A model generated the notes under the pieces. That model saw only the letters and a program-made list of their open reading frames with translations. It was not told the DNA's origin and searched no databases. The position numbers were made by a program, and so were the translations under genes. DNA of 20,029 nt from Acidobacteriota bacterium (GTDB lineage: Bacteria > Acidobacteriota > Holophagae > Thermotomaculales > Thermotomaculaceae), in the NCBI GenBank assembly GCA_003650445.1, contig QMQE01000027.1:1-20029 (forward strand). The letters run 5' to 3'. Of the stretch, positions 7,321 to 15,092 are shown piece by piece. The stretch's first letter is position 1, and each line of letters opens with the position of its first letter.

Positions 7321-9096
7321 TTGAAAACACTGCTTTCAGGAAATGAGGCAATTGCTCGAGGCGCGTACGAATACGGTTGTGTTTTTGCAACCGCCTACCC
7401 CGGAACTCCCAGTACAGAAATACTGGAAAACATTGCAAAATATAAAGAAATCAAAAGCCAATGGGCACCCAACGAAAAGGTTGCGATGGAGGTTGCCATC
7501 GGTGCTGCCATGGCCGGTGCCAGGTCCCTCTGTGCCATGAAGCATGTGGGTGTCAATGTGGCGGCGGACCCCTTGATGAGTTTTGCGTTCATGGAGGTAA
7601 AAGGAGGCTTTGTGCTGGTTTCCGCAGACGATCCCGGTATGCATTCGTCGCAAAATGAACAGGACAACCGGAATTACGCAAAATTTGCAAAAATACCGGT
7701 TCTGGACCCCAGCGATTCGGATGAGGCCAAGCGCTTTGTAGGAGAGGCCTTCAAGATTTCGGAAACCTTCCATACCCCGGTAATGCTCCGTACCACCACA
7801 CGGACATCCCACGGGAAAGGGCTTGTGGAACTGGGAGAACCGATAGAACGAAAAGTCTCCGGCTTTGAAAAGAATTTTGAAAAACTGGTCGTGCTCCCCA
7901 TGAACGCGCGCAAATTGCGTGTATGTGCCGAAGAACGGCTCCGAAAACTGGAAACTTTCGCAGAAAACACTAATCTTAATTTTGAAGAGCCTGGTGAAGG
8001 GCGTATCGGGTTCATTACCTCCGGCATCGCCCACGTTCACCTGAAAGAAGTGTTGCCCAACGCGCCGATTCTGAAAATCGGCATGCCCTACCCTCTGCCC
8101 CTGAACAAAATACGGGATTTTGTCTCCCGCTTTGACCGGGTCATTGTGGTGGAAGAACTGGACCCCTTTGTGGAAGAACAGATTCTCGCTGCCGGAATGA
8201 AAGTGGAAGGGAAAAACCTGATCCCCGGAATCTGGGAACTGAACCCTGAAATTATCAGGGAGACTCTGGGAAAAGAAGGGATTATCCCGGCAAAAGAACG
8301 GAAACAGACGACGAAAGCCGACGCGATTCCCCGTCCGCCTGTTTTCTGCCCCGGCTGCCCCCACTTAGGCATTTTCCATGCCCTGAAAAAGGCAAAGGCA
8401 AAGATTATCACCGGCGATATCGGCTGCTACACCCTGGCGGCGATTCCGCCGTTCAATGCAATGGACACTTGTGTATGTATGGGCGCGTCCATTGGCAACG
8501 CAATCGGCATTGAGAAGGCAACGGGTTCGGGTAAGGGAATTGCCGCTGTCATCGGCGATTCCACCTTCACTCATTCCGGACTCACCGGCCTGGTGGACGC
8601 CATCATGAACAACAGCCACATAACAATTGTCATTTCAGACAACAGTATCACAGCAATGACAGGCGGCCAGCCGGACCCCCGGACCGGTTGGGACATTCAT
8701 CATGAAGAAAACACGCCGATGGATTTTGAAATTGTTGCCCGGGCAATGGGAGTGGATCATGTCTACCCGGTAGATCCGACAGACATGGCACCAACCTTTG
8801 AAGTGGTAAAGCGGGAACTGGAAGCCGACCACCTGTCGGTCATTATCAGCCAGGCTCCCTGTGTGCTCTATCCGAAAAAGGTTAAACGGGACAAGTTTTT
8901 TACCTTCCTGGACAACTGTACCGCCTGCACCATGTGTTCCAGAATCAACTGCCAGGCCATCACCCGGTCCAGCGAGCTGACAGAGAAGGGGCGGAATAAA
9001 TGGCAGATTAACGTGGATCTCTGTACCGGTTGCGGGCTCTGCATCCAGATGTGTAAGTTTGATGCAATCCGGCCGATTTCCAGAAAGGGGGAATAA
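7321..9096 (+). CDS. iorA: Indolepyruvate:ferredoxin oxidoreductase, alpha subunit
   Basis: This 591-residue protein matches the usual IorA length. With IorB and thiamine diphosphate it converts indolepyruvate and other arylpyruvates plus CoA to the aryl-acetyl-CoA and CO2, passing two electrons to ferredoxin in the cytoplasm. The N-terminus holds the pyrimidine-binding domain (SGNEAIARGAYEYG, AYPGTPSTEI, NEKVAMEVAIGAAMAG). The CPGCPH motif is at 343-348, and the TPP/Mg motif begins at G412-D413 (GDSTFTHSG, later ISDNSITAMTGGQ). Two C-terminal 4Fe-4S clusters use C533/C536/C539/C544 and C568/C571/C574/C578; by ferredoxin topology the fourth ligands are swapped between clusters. Translation starts at TTG, supported by AGGAGG five bases upstream. 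It is followed after one base by iorB. Confidence 0.95.
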   Translation: MKTLLSGNEAIARGAYEYGCVFATAYPGTPSTEILENIAKYKEIKSQWAPNEKVAMEVAIGAAMAGARSLCAMKHVGVNVAADPLMSFAFMEVKGGFVLVSADDPGMHSSQNEQDNRNYAKFAKIPVLDPSDSDEAKRFVGEAFKISETFHTPVMLRTTTRTSHGKGLVELGEPIERKVSGFEKNFEKLVVLPMNARKLRVCAEERLRKLETFAENTNLNFEEPGEGRIGFITSGIAHVHLKEVLPNAPILKIGMPYPLPLNKIRDFVSRFDRVIVVEELDPFVEEQILAAGMKVEGKNLIPGIWELNPEIIRETLGKEGIIPAKERKQTTKADAIPRPPVFCPGCPHLGIFHALKKAKAKIITGDIGCYTLAAIPPFNAMDTCVCMGASIGNAIGIEKATGSGKGIAAVIGDSTFTHSGLTGLVDAIMNNSHITIVISDNSITAMTGGQPDPRTGWDIHHEENTPMDFEIVARAMGVDHVYPVDPTDMAPTFEVVKRELEADHLSVIISQAPCVLYPKKVKRDKFFTFLDNCTACTMCSRINCQAITRSSELTEKGRNKWQINVDLCTGCGLCIQMCKFDAIRPISRKGE

Positions 9097-9097
9097 A

Positions 9098-9679
9098 ATG
9101 GCAAACACAAACATCATTCTGGTTGGTGTTGGCGGCCAGGGCATTCTTCTGGCAAGTGAAGTGATGAGCGAGGTATTCCGCAGAGCCAACTTTGACGTAA
9201 AAAAGAGCGAAGTGCACGGTATGGCACAGCGGGGAGGCGTGGTTTCATCCCACGTCCGGTTCGGTGAAAAAGTTTATTCTCCCATGATTGAAGAAGGAGA
9301 TGCGGACATCATGCTCTCCTTTGAGCTCATGGAGGCACTGCGATGGGAACACTACCTGAAACCGAATGCCTTCCTTGCCACTTCAAATGTACGGATGGTT
9401 CCACCGATCTGTAACTCCGGAAAGGTCGTATACCCAGAAGACACTGCAGAAAGCCTGAAGAAAATCCGGCCCGAAGCCCATGTTCTGGATATTGAAAATG
9501 CCCTGAAGGAAGTGGGAAACTCAAAGGTGACAAATGTGATTATGCTGGGTGTTTTGTCCACAATTCTGGAAATCCCGGAAAAGAACTGGCTGGAAGTGAT
9601 GAAGGAAGCCGTCCCTCCAAAACTGGTGGATGTAAATATCAAGGCATTTGCAATGGGCCGGAAACTGATGGGAAACTGA
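9098..9679 (+). CDS. iorB: Indolepyruvate:ferredoxin oxidoreductase, beta subunit
   Basis: This 193-residue protein is the small subunit of the IorAB complex and consists of one 2-oxoacid oxidoreductase gamma-type domain. Diagnostic stretches are ILVGVGGQGILLASEV near the N-terminus, then KKSEVHGMAQRGGVV, FGEKVYSPMIEEGDADIML and LKPNAFLATS. The ATG at 9098 follows an AAAGGGGGA site and lies one base after the iorA stop, so the genes are translationally coupled. A Met 13 codons upstream would lie inside iorA and has no site of its own. In the cell it completes the arylpyruvate-oxidising enzyme that links aromatic amino-acid breakdown to reduced ferredoxin. Confidence 0.94.
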   Translation: MANTNIILVGVGGQGILLASEVMSEVFRRANFDVKKSEVHGMAQRGGVVSSHVRFGEKVYSPMIEEGDADIMLSFELMEALRWEHYLKPNAFLATSNVRMVPPICNSGKVVYPEDTAESLKKIRPEAHVLDIENALKEVGNSKVTNVIMLGVLSTILEIPEKNWLEVMKEAVPPKLVDVNIKAFAMGRKLMGN

Positions 9680-9710
9680 TTAAATCCCCACGGGAAACGA
9701 GGAGCCACAG

Positions 9711-10373
9711 ATGCAGCTGGATGACGCACTGAATATTTTTCTCAACACATTTGTCGGGCAGAACGACCCTCAACTGAAGGAGTCTCTATCCAGAATCACG
9801 TTTGTGGCTGAAAAACAAAAAAAAGACATCCTCTTTTTTGAAGATGAGAAGGGAGATACGATTTACTTCCTGATTTCCGGAGTTATCAAGCTCTCTCGTA
9901 TCAATCCGGAGGGGAAGGAAACCGTGGTTCATTTCGTTCACTCCGGAGAAATGTTCGCGGAAATCCTGTTTTATATGGAGGGGCGATACCCTGTGACGGC
10001 TACGGTTCTGGAACCCGCTGTTCTGCTGGGAATATCAGCCAGTAAAATGGCAATGCTCCTGGAAAAGTCTCCCCGCTTTTCCATGCGCCTTATCGGGCTT
10101 CTGTCCAGGCGTCTTCAGTATTTTGTTACCATGGTTGAACAGCTGGTAAACTCCGACGTACGTCAGCGGTTTATGGCCTACCTTTTTCATCTTTCGGAGG
10201 AACAAAACAGCACCCGATTCATTCTCCCGGTACCGAAGGGAGAGCTCGCCACCCTGCTGGGAACTACGCCGGAAACTTTTTCCCGGCTCTTGCGTCAGCT
10301 TGACGGTGAGGGGGTAATCGAGATTCACGGAAAGGAAATTGAACTTTTAAACGCAATTCCTGAAAAGGATTGA
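9711..10373 (+). CDS. Crp/Fnr-family transcription regulator without cysteines
   Basis: This 220-residue regulator has an N-terminal cyclic-nucleotide-binding-like beta-roll (about 25-115: GDTIYFLISGVIKLSRINPEGKETVVHFVHSGEMFAEI), a dimerisation helix (about 118-148) and a C-terminal winged helix-turn-helix (about 150-213). The recognition helix contains P-E188-T-F-S191-R192-L-L, keeping the Glu, Ser and Arg that in FNR read TTGA half-sites. It contains no cysteine, so it cannot bind an FNR-type 4Fe-4S cluster; the effector could be heme with NO or CO (as in DNR or HcpR), a nucleotide or another ligand. It is third in the iorAB operon, 31 bp after iorB, with GAGGAG before the ATG. A fitting palindrome lies upstream of the divergent octaheme cytochrome. 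Which genes it controls is inferred, not shown. Confidence 0.9.
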   Translation: MQLDDALNIFLNTFVGQNDPQLKESLSRITFVAEKQKKDILFFEDEKGDTIYFLISGVIKLSRINPEGKETVVHFVHSGEMFAEILFYMEGRYPVTATVLEPAVLLGISASKMAMLLEKSPRFSMRLIGLLSRRLQYFVTMVEQLVNSDVRQRFMAYLFHLSEEQNSTRFILPVPKGELATLLGTTPETFSRLLRQLDGEGVIEIHGKEIELLNAIPEKD

Positions 10374-10394
10374 CTGCGCCTGCAACAAATAACA

Positions 10395-10422
10395 AAAAAG
10401 GGGAGCGGAAGCTCCCCTTTTT
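10395..10422. terminator. Bidirectional terminator between iorAB-crp and etfBA
   Basis: A perfect 12-bp inverted repeat (10395-10406 with 10411-10422, core AAGGGGAGC) closes on a GGAA tetraloop. A-runs and T-runs on both sides let it work in both directions. It lies about 20 bp after each of the two convergent stop codons. Confidence 0.9.
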
Positions 10423-10441
10423 ACCATTGTGATTCTATCGC

Positions 10442-11401
10442 TTAGTTCAGATTCTTCAACTCTTCCGTAAGAGCCGGAACCACCTTGAACAGGTCACCGA
10501 CAATACCCAGAGACGCTACGTTGAAAATCGGCGCGTCTTCATCCTTGTTAATCGCAATGATGAACTTGGAAGAACCCATTCCGGCAATGTGCTGAATGGC
10601 ACCGGATATACCGCAGGCAATATACACGGTGGGAGAAACAACCTTACCGGTCTGGCCTACCTGATGGGAATGATCAATCCATCCGGCATCCACAGCAGCA
10701 CGGGAAGCACCGACAGCACCACCGAGGAGTTCCGCCAGTTCTTCAATCAGCGGGAAGTTTTCCGGGCCCTTCATGCCGCGACCGCCGGAAACCACAACCG
10801 CCGCCTCTGCCAGTTCAACCTTGCCTCCCTCTTTCAGCTCAGTGGAAACTGCAATTCCCATGGGGGAAATCCCGGAACCATCCACAGTGACAACTTCAGG
10901 GGATGAAGGGTTTTCCTCAAGGGGGAAAACGTTGCTGCGGAGAGTGACCATCTGAATATCAGACTTGAAACTCACCGTCGCAATGGCTTTACCGGAGTAA
11001 ACCGGTTTCGTTGCAAGCAGTTTACCATCTGCAACTTCAAGACCCGTAATATCGGAAACCAGACCGGCTTTCACCTTTGCAGCCACACGGGGTGCCACAT
11101 CAACACCCATGGTGGTCGCGGGGAATAAAATCACGGTTGCGCCCTGTTCCTTCGCCACGTTTGCCATTGCTTCCGCAAAACCATCTGCGGAATACTGGTC
11201 CAGCGGGGCACTTTCCACAAGGAAAACCTTGTCCGGACCAAAGTTTTTCACTTCATCAACAGCCCCGGCTGCACCCTTGCCCATCACCACTGCCGCAACC
11301 GGCACGCTCAGTTTGGACGAAAGTCGTTTTCCCTCGCTCACTGCCTCTTTGGCAGCCTTCTTCAAAATGCCATCTCTTTGTTCTGCAAATACGAGTATCA
11401 T
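10442..11401 (-). CDS. etfA: Electron transfer flavoprotein, alpha subunit
   Basis: This 319-residue protein is the FAD-binding large subunit of the cytoplasmic ETF heterodimer, which takes electrons from acyl-CoA and related dehydrogenases. The N-terminal ETF domain begins ILVFAEQRDGILKKAAKEA. The C-terminal FAD domain shows SGGRG (205-209), GASRAAVDAGW (231-241), QVGQTGK (247-253), GISGAIQHIAGM (264-275) and IAINKDEDAPIF (282-293), all hallmarks of EtfA. The ATG follows an AGGAGG site, and the gene starts 9 bp after the etfB stop, so the pair is co-translated. No ETF:quinone oxidoreductase, acyl-CoA dehydrogenase or Fix-type ferredoxin lies nearby, so the electron donor, the acceptor and whether it bifurcates electrons cannot be told from this window. 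Confidence 0.95.
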   Translation of the reverse strand: MILVFAEQRDGILKKAAKEAVSEGKRLSSKLSVPVAAVVMGKGAAGAVDEVKNFGPDKVFLVESAPLDQYSADGFAEAMANVAKEQGATVILFPATTMGVDVAPRVAAKVKAGLVSDITGLEVADGKLLATKPVYSGKAIATVSFKSDIQMVTLRSNVFPLEENPSSPEVVTVDGSGISPMGIAVSTELKEGGKVELAEAAVVVSGGRGMKGPENFPLIEELAELLGGAVGASRAAVDAGWIDHSHQVGQTGKVVSPTVYIACGISGAIQHIAGMGSSKFIIAINKDEDAPIFNVASLGIVGDLFKVVPALTEELKNLN

Positions 11402-11410
11402 TACGTCCTC

Positions 11411-12196
11411 CTACAGTGCCTTGGCTTCGTTTTTCAGGAAGGCGACGATTTCCTTCGCTGCGACTTCCGGTTCCACTTCCAGCTTTTTACCAGCTTCCCT
11501 GGCAGGCGGCAATGTGAGACTTGCAAATTCAGTCCTGCTTCCGGCAAGGCCCACTTCATCCGCAGACAGGCCCAGGTCCGCCACTGTAAGCTTTTCAATT
11601 GGTTTGCGCTTTGCCTGCATAATTCCACGGAGTGCCGGGTAGCGGGGTTCGTTGAGGCCCTTCTGTGCCACAACAACCGCCGGGAGTGATACCTCAATGG
11701 TTTCACGTCCGCCCTCGATTTCCCGCTCACCGCGAACCTTATCGCCCTCAATTTCAAGTTTGACACACATCCCGATGTGGCCCAGCCCAGCCATTTCAGC
11801 CACCATCTGGCCAACCTGGGTATTATCTGTCCCAACCCCCTGTTTTCCAAAGAAAACCAGGTCCGGACTGTACTTCTTCACAACCGCAGCCAGCGCCTTT
11901 GCCGTGGCATATGAATCGGCTCCCAGGAAGGCGTCATCCTCCAGGTGAACCGCCTTGTCACAACCCATTGCGAGGGCTGTCCTGAGTGCGGCTTCTCCCC
12001 TGTTCGGACCCATTGTGACAACAGTTATCTCACCACCAAGAGCTTCTTTGCGAAGCAATGCTTCTTCGATGGCAATCTCATCATAGGGGCTGACAATGAA
12101 GTTCACGCCTTCTTCGACAATAGACTTCCCGTCCCCCGCAATCTGGATTTTGGTTTCCGTGTCGGGAACCTGTTTGACAAACACTAAAAAATTCAT
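11411..12196 (-). CDS. etfB: Electron transfer flavoprotein, beta subunit
   Basis: This 261-residue protein is the small ETF subunit, which holds AMP (or a second FAD in bifurcating types). It opens MNFLVFVKQVPDTETKI and contains NFIVSPYDEIAIEEAL (32-47), VGTDNTQVGQM in the nucleotide-binding loop (121-131) and the ETF-beta signature KGLNEPRYPALRGIMQAKRKPI (179-200), which includes the recognition loop that docks partner dehydrogenases. The ATG at 12194-12196 is preceded by GGAGG at five-base spacing; a GTG four codons upstream overlaps this site and is rejected. It is the first gene of the etfB-etfA operon, with a good sigma70-type promoter just upstream. Confidence 0.95.
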   Translation of the reverse strand: MNFLVFVKQVPDTETKIQIAGDGKSIVEEGVNFIVSPYDEIAIEEALLRKEALGGEITVVTMGPNRGEAALRTALAMGCDKAVHLEDDAFLGADSYATAKALAAVVKKYSPDLVFFGKQGVGTDNTQVGQMVAEMAGLGHIGMCVKLEIEGDKVRGEREIEGGRETIEVSLPAVVVAQKGLNEPRYPALRGIMQAKRKPIEKLTVADLGLSADEVGLAGSRTEFASLTLPPAREAGKKLEVEPEVAAKEIVAFLKNEAKAL

Positions 12197-12228
12197 GCTT
12201 TCCTCCACACTGAGTTGTAGATAAGGTG

Positions 12229-12257
12229 ATTTTACCCGAGAAATTCCCTTTCGTCAA
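12229..12257 (-). promoter_or_regulatory. Predicted sigma70-type promoter of etfBA
   Basis: On the minus strand TTGACG (12252-12257) is separated by 17 bp from TAAAAT (12229-12234), close to consensus in both boxes and spacing. Transcription would start near 12222, giving a 26-nt leader to the etfB ATG. Confidence 0.7.
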
Positions 12258-12259
12258 GG

Positions 12260-12283
12260 AAAAAATGAATGAATGCTCATTCA
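12260..12283 (-). terminator. Possible weak terminator at folP end
   Basis: The palindrome TGAATG-CT-CATTCA (12270-12283) overlaps the folP stop codon and is followed on the minus strand by TTCATTTTTT. The stem is short and AT-rich with a tiny loop, so termination may be incomplete and read-through into etfBA is possible. Confidence 0.3.
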
Positions 12284-13137
12284 GACAGAAGTTTCCACAT
12301 GGAAATAGCCTGTTTTGTTTCGAAAACATCATGAACACGAAGGATGGATGCACCTTTTTCAGCCGCGTACAGCGCAATTGCAAGGCCAGGCGCAAGTCTT
12401 TCCTCAGGGGAAAGGCCCAACAAGCGCCCTATCATACTCTTTCTGGATGCACCGATTAGAATCGGATAACCGGTTTTTACAAGCGTATTCAATCCTTTCA
12501 GAATAGAGAGATTGTGTGCATCATTTTTCCCGAAACCGATACCCGGGTCAATGACAATTTTATCAGCCGCTATCCCGGCATTCACTGCAAAAGCGGCCTG
12601 CTTTTCCAGAAACTCTCTCACTTCCAGGACAACGTCCCCATAACTCGGATCTTTCTGCATATCCCGGGGAGTTCCCTGAATATGCATTCCAACGTAGGCG
12701 GCTTTTCCAGCTGCCACTGTGGAAAACATTTTGTCATCAAAAGTCCCAAAAGAAATATCGTTGACGATATCTGCTCCCGCTGAAATTGCCGACTTTGCCA
12801 CATCGCTTTTGAATGTGTCCACCGATATTGGCAAATGTGTTTCTTTTTTAAGTGATTCAATTACCGGGATGACCCGCTCCAATTCCTCATCAAGGCTCAC
12901 CGGCTCAGCTCCGGGCCTTGTGGATTCGCCGCCAATATCCAGAATATCTGCGCCCTCTTCAGCCAATTTAATTCCATGGGCAACTGCGGCATCCTTCCGA
13001 TTGTACCGGCCTCCGTCAAAAAAAGAGTCCGGGGTCACGTTCACAATCCCCATTACCAGAGGAATAACACCTTTCTTGCGGATTCCCAAAATCCCTTGTT
13101 CGGACAGGTTCTTTTCACCGGACATCAAATCTGGCAT
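12277..13137 (-). CDS. folP: Dihydropteroate synthase
   Basis: This 286-residue cytoplasmic enzyme condenses p-aminobenzoate with dihydropterin pyrophosphate in folate synthesis and is the sulfonamide target. Family motifs appear in order along the TIM barrel: PLVMGIVNVTPDSFFDGG (26-43), DIGGESTRPGAEPV (67-80), ISVDTFKSDVA (104-114), ADIVNDIS (122-129), MHIQGTPRDMQ (151-161), VIDPGIGFGK (195-204), IGASRKSMIG (228-237) and LRVHDV (266-271). The ATG directly abuts the ftsH stop codon (TAGATG) with an AGAGG site inside the ftsH end, so the two are translationally coupled. The tilS-ftsH-folP neighbourhood is common in bacteria. It appears complete, with all catalytic motifs intact. Confidence 0.95.
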   Translation of the reverse strand: MPDLMSGEKNLSEQGILGIRKKGVIPLVMGIVNVTPDSFFDGGRYNRKDAAVAHGIKLAEEGADILDIGGESTRPGAEPVSLDEELERVIPVIESLKKETHLPISVDTFKSDVAKSAISAGADIVNDISFGTFDDKMFSTVAAGKAAYVGMHIQGTPRDMQKDPSYGDVVLEVREFLEKQAAFAVNAGIAADKIVIDPGIGFGKNDAHNLSILKGLNTLVKTGYPILIGASRKSMIGRLLGLSPEERLAPGLAIALYAAEKGASILRVHDVFETKQAISMWKLLSE

Positions 13138-15018
13138 CTACGCCTCTTTTGTGGAATCTTCCCCGCCAGAATCCGCTTTTTCAGACTCCGGCTCTGGAGT
13201 CTCACCATTCACAATGGCCATAACCTCTTTCGCAGACAAGACTTCCTTCTCATACAGCGTCTCAGCGAGACGAATGAAGGTTTCCCGGTTTTCTTCGAGA
13301 ATCTTCGAAGCCCGATCATAGCCTTCGCGGATAAATTCTGAAATCGTGTCATCAATACGCTGAGCAGTGGTATCTGAATAGTTGTTATGGCGGACCAGGT
13401 CTTTTCCAAGGAAAATTTCATCCTCTGCAACCCCGTAATTCAAGGGCCCCAAATCACTCATTCCCCACTTGCAAACCATTTTACGGGCAAGATCTGTGGC
13501 AACCTCAATATCATTGCCTGCGCCGGTGGTCATGTGTCCCATGAACAGTTCTTCCGCCACCCTGCCGGCCATCAGAATGGCAATCCGGCTCTCCAGATAG
13601 GTTTTGGTGTACGTATAGCGGTCATCTTCCGGCAACTGAACCGTCACACCCAACGCCCGGCCCCTGGGCACAGTTGTTACCTTGTGAATGGGGTCGGAAT
13701 CCGGTAACTTCACTGCCACCAGCGTGTGACCGGCTTCATGATAGGCTGTATTCTTTTTCTCATCTTCGCTCATGGCCAGAGATTTTCTCTCCAGTCCCAT
13801 GATAATCTTATCCTTCGCTTCTTCAAAATCGCTCATATCCACAACATCTTTGTCTCTTCTCGCAGCAAGGAGTGCGGCTTCATTTACGAGGTTTTGAAGA
13901 TCGGCACCGGAAAACCCAGGTGTACTTCTTGCAATTACCCGCAAATCCACAGCTTCCGAGATGGGAACCTTCTTTGTATGAATGGCAATAATCGCTTCCC
14001 GCCCATTTACGTCCGGCCTTGCCACTACAACCCGCCGGTCAAAACGGCCGGGCCGAAGGAGTGCCGGGTCCAATACATCCGGCCTGTTGGTTGCCGCCAT
14101 GAGGATAACACCCTCTTCACTTTCGAATCCATCCATTTCTACCAGCATCTGATTCAATGTCTGTTCCCGTTCGTCATGACCGCCGCCGAGGCCTGCGCCA
14201 CGATGACGGCCCACTGCGTCAATTTCATCGACAAAAATGATGCAGGGTGCATTTTTTTTCCCCTGTTCAAACATATCCCGGACACGGGAAGCACCGACAC
14301 CAACGAACATTTCAACAAATTCGGATCCACTGATGGAAAAAAACGGAACGTCCGCTTCACCTGCGATTGCCTTCGCCAACAGGGTCTTGCCGGTTCCCGG
14401 AGGTCCCATCAGCAGAACACCCTTGGGAATTTTACCGCCCAGCTTGGTAAACTTTTTCGGTGTTTTGAGAAACTCTACAATCTCCCGCAATTCCTCAATG
14501 GCTTCGTCCACACCGGCAACATCCTTAAAGGTCACTTTTCCCTGATTATCGATAAGGCGGGCCTTACTTTTACCAAAACTAAGGGCTTTATTGCCGCCGC
14601 CCTGCATCTGTCGCATGAACATCACCCATATGACAATAAGGAGCAGAATTGGCCCCCAACCGATCAGCACGGCCATCCATGGATTTTCCTTGTCTTCCTG
14701 AACCTTAAACTTCTGCAGGCCCTTTCCTTCCCAGGAAAGAATGTCCTTGGACAGATTTTCGTAAAATTCCGGTACTATGGTCGTAAATTTTGTAAATTTA
14801 TGGCCCTGCGCGTCTTCAAACGGCGTCACAAAGTCTCCATTTACTTTCTGGCCTTTCATCTCAAGGGACGAGATATTTCCATTCTGCCCCTGCTCCATGA
14901 ATGTGCTGAATGGCAACTCGGTGGAAGACTGTTCCACCTGACTGAATATGTTAAAAACAAGTACAACTATGACGATGAGAAACAGCCACAGAAATACATT
15001 TTTCATTGTCTGGTTCAA
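13138..15018 (-). CDS. ftsH: ATP-dependent zinc metalloprotease FtsH
   Basis: This protein of about 626 residues is the hexameric inner-membrane AAA+ protease that degrades misassembled membrane proteins and some regulators. It has a first membrane segment (about 6-26), a short periplasmic domain and a second membrane segment (about 113-136). The AAA+ module has Walker A GPPGTGKT (about 205-212), Walker B CIIFVDEID (about 259-267) and a second region of homology ending RPGRFDR. The zinc protease domain has HEAGH (about 427-431), with the third ligand Asp in GAGNDIE (about 503). The start was placed at TTG (15016-15018), nine bases after AGGAGG, giving the typical N-terminus MNQTMKNVFLWL. The longer TTG frame from 15045 would place the ribosome site inside the coding region. 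The C-terminal tail is acidic. Confidence 0.95.
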   Translation of the reverse strand: MNQTMKNVFLWLFLIVIVVLVFNIFSQVEQSSTELPFSTFMEQGQNGNISSLEMKGQKVNGDFVTPFEDAQGHKFTKFTTIVPEFYENLSKDILSWEGKGLQKFKVQEDKENPWMAVLIGWGPILLLIVIWVMFMRQMQGGGNKALSFGKSKARLIDNQGKVTFKDVAGVDEAIEELREIVEFLKTPKKFTKLGGKIPKGVLLMGPPGTGKTLLAKAIAGEADVPFFSISGSEFVEMFVGVGASRVRDMFEQGKKNAPCIIFVDEIDAVGRHRGAGLGGGHDEREQTLNQMLVEMDGFESEEGVILMAATNRPDVLDPALLRPGRFDRRVVVARPDVNGREAIIAIHTKKVPISEAVDLRVIARSTPGFSGADLQNLVNEAALLAARRDKDVVDMSDFEEAKDKIIMGLERKSLAMSEDEKKNTAYHEAGHTLVAVKLPDSDPIHKVTTVPRGRALGVTVQLPEDDRYTYTKTYLESRIAILMAGRVAEELFMGHMTTGAGNDIEVATDLARKMVCKWGMSDLGPLNYGVAEDEIFLGKDLVRHNNYSDTTAQRIDDTISEFIREGYDRASKILEENRETFIRLAETLYEKEVLSAKEVMAIVNGETPEPESEKADSGGEDSTKEA

Positions 15019-15092
15019 ATTTTCGCTCCTCCTTTGATGCTGCAACAGGCTGGAAAAGTTGTAATCCGGCCGCTATACGAATTTTAACGCAT

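Noticed and set aside
7089..7346. Plus-strand reading frame of 85 codons in the divergent region running into iorA
   Set aside because: No Shine-Dalgarno before any of its Met codons; its end reads through the iorA ribosome site and start. Composition looks non-coding.
7336..8364. Long minus-strand frame (342 codons) antisense to iorA
   Set aside because: It is the complement of a well-supported IorA with TPP motifs; the antisense product has no recognisable domain.
13726..15087. Long plus-strand frame (453 codons) antisense to ftsH
   Set aside because: It mirrors the FtsH coding sequence, whose AAA+ and HEAGH motifs are unmistakable. No ribosome site or domain in the antisense frame.
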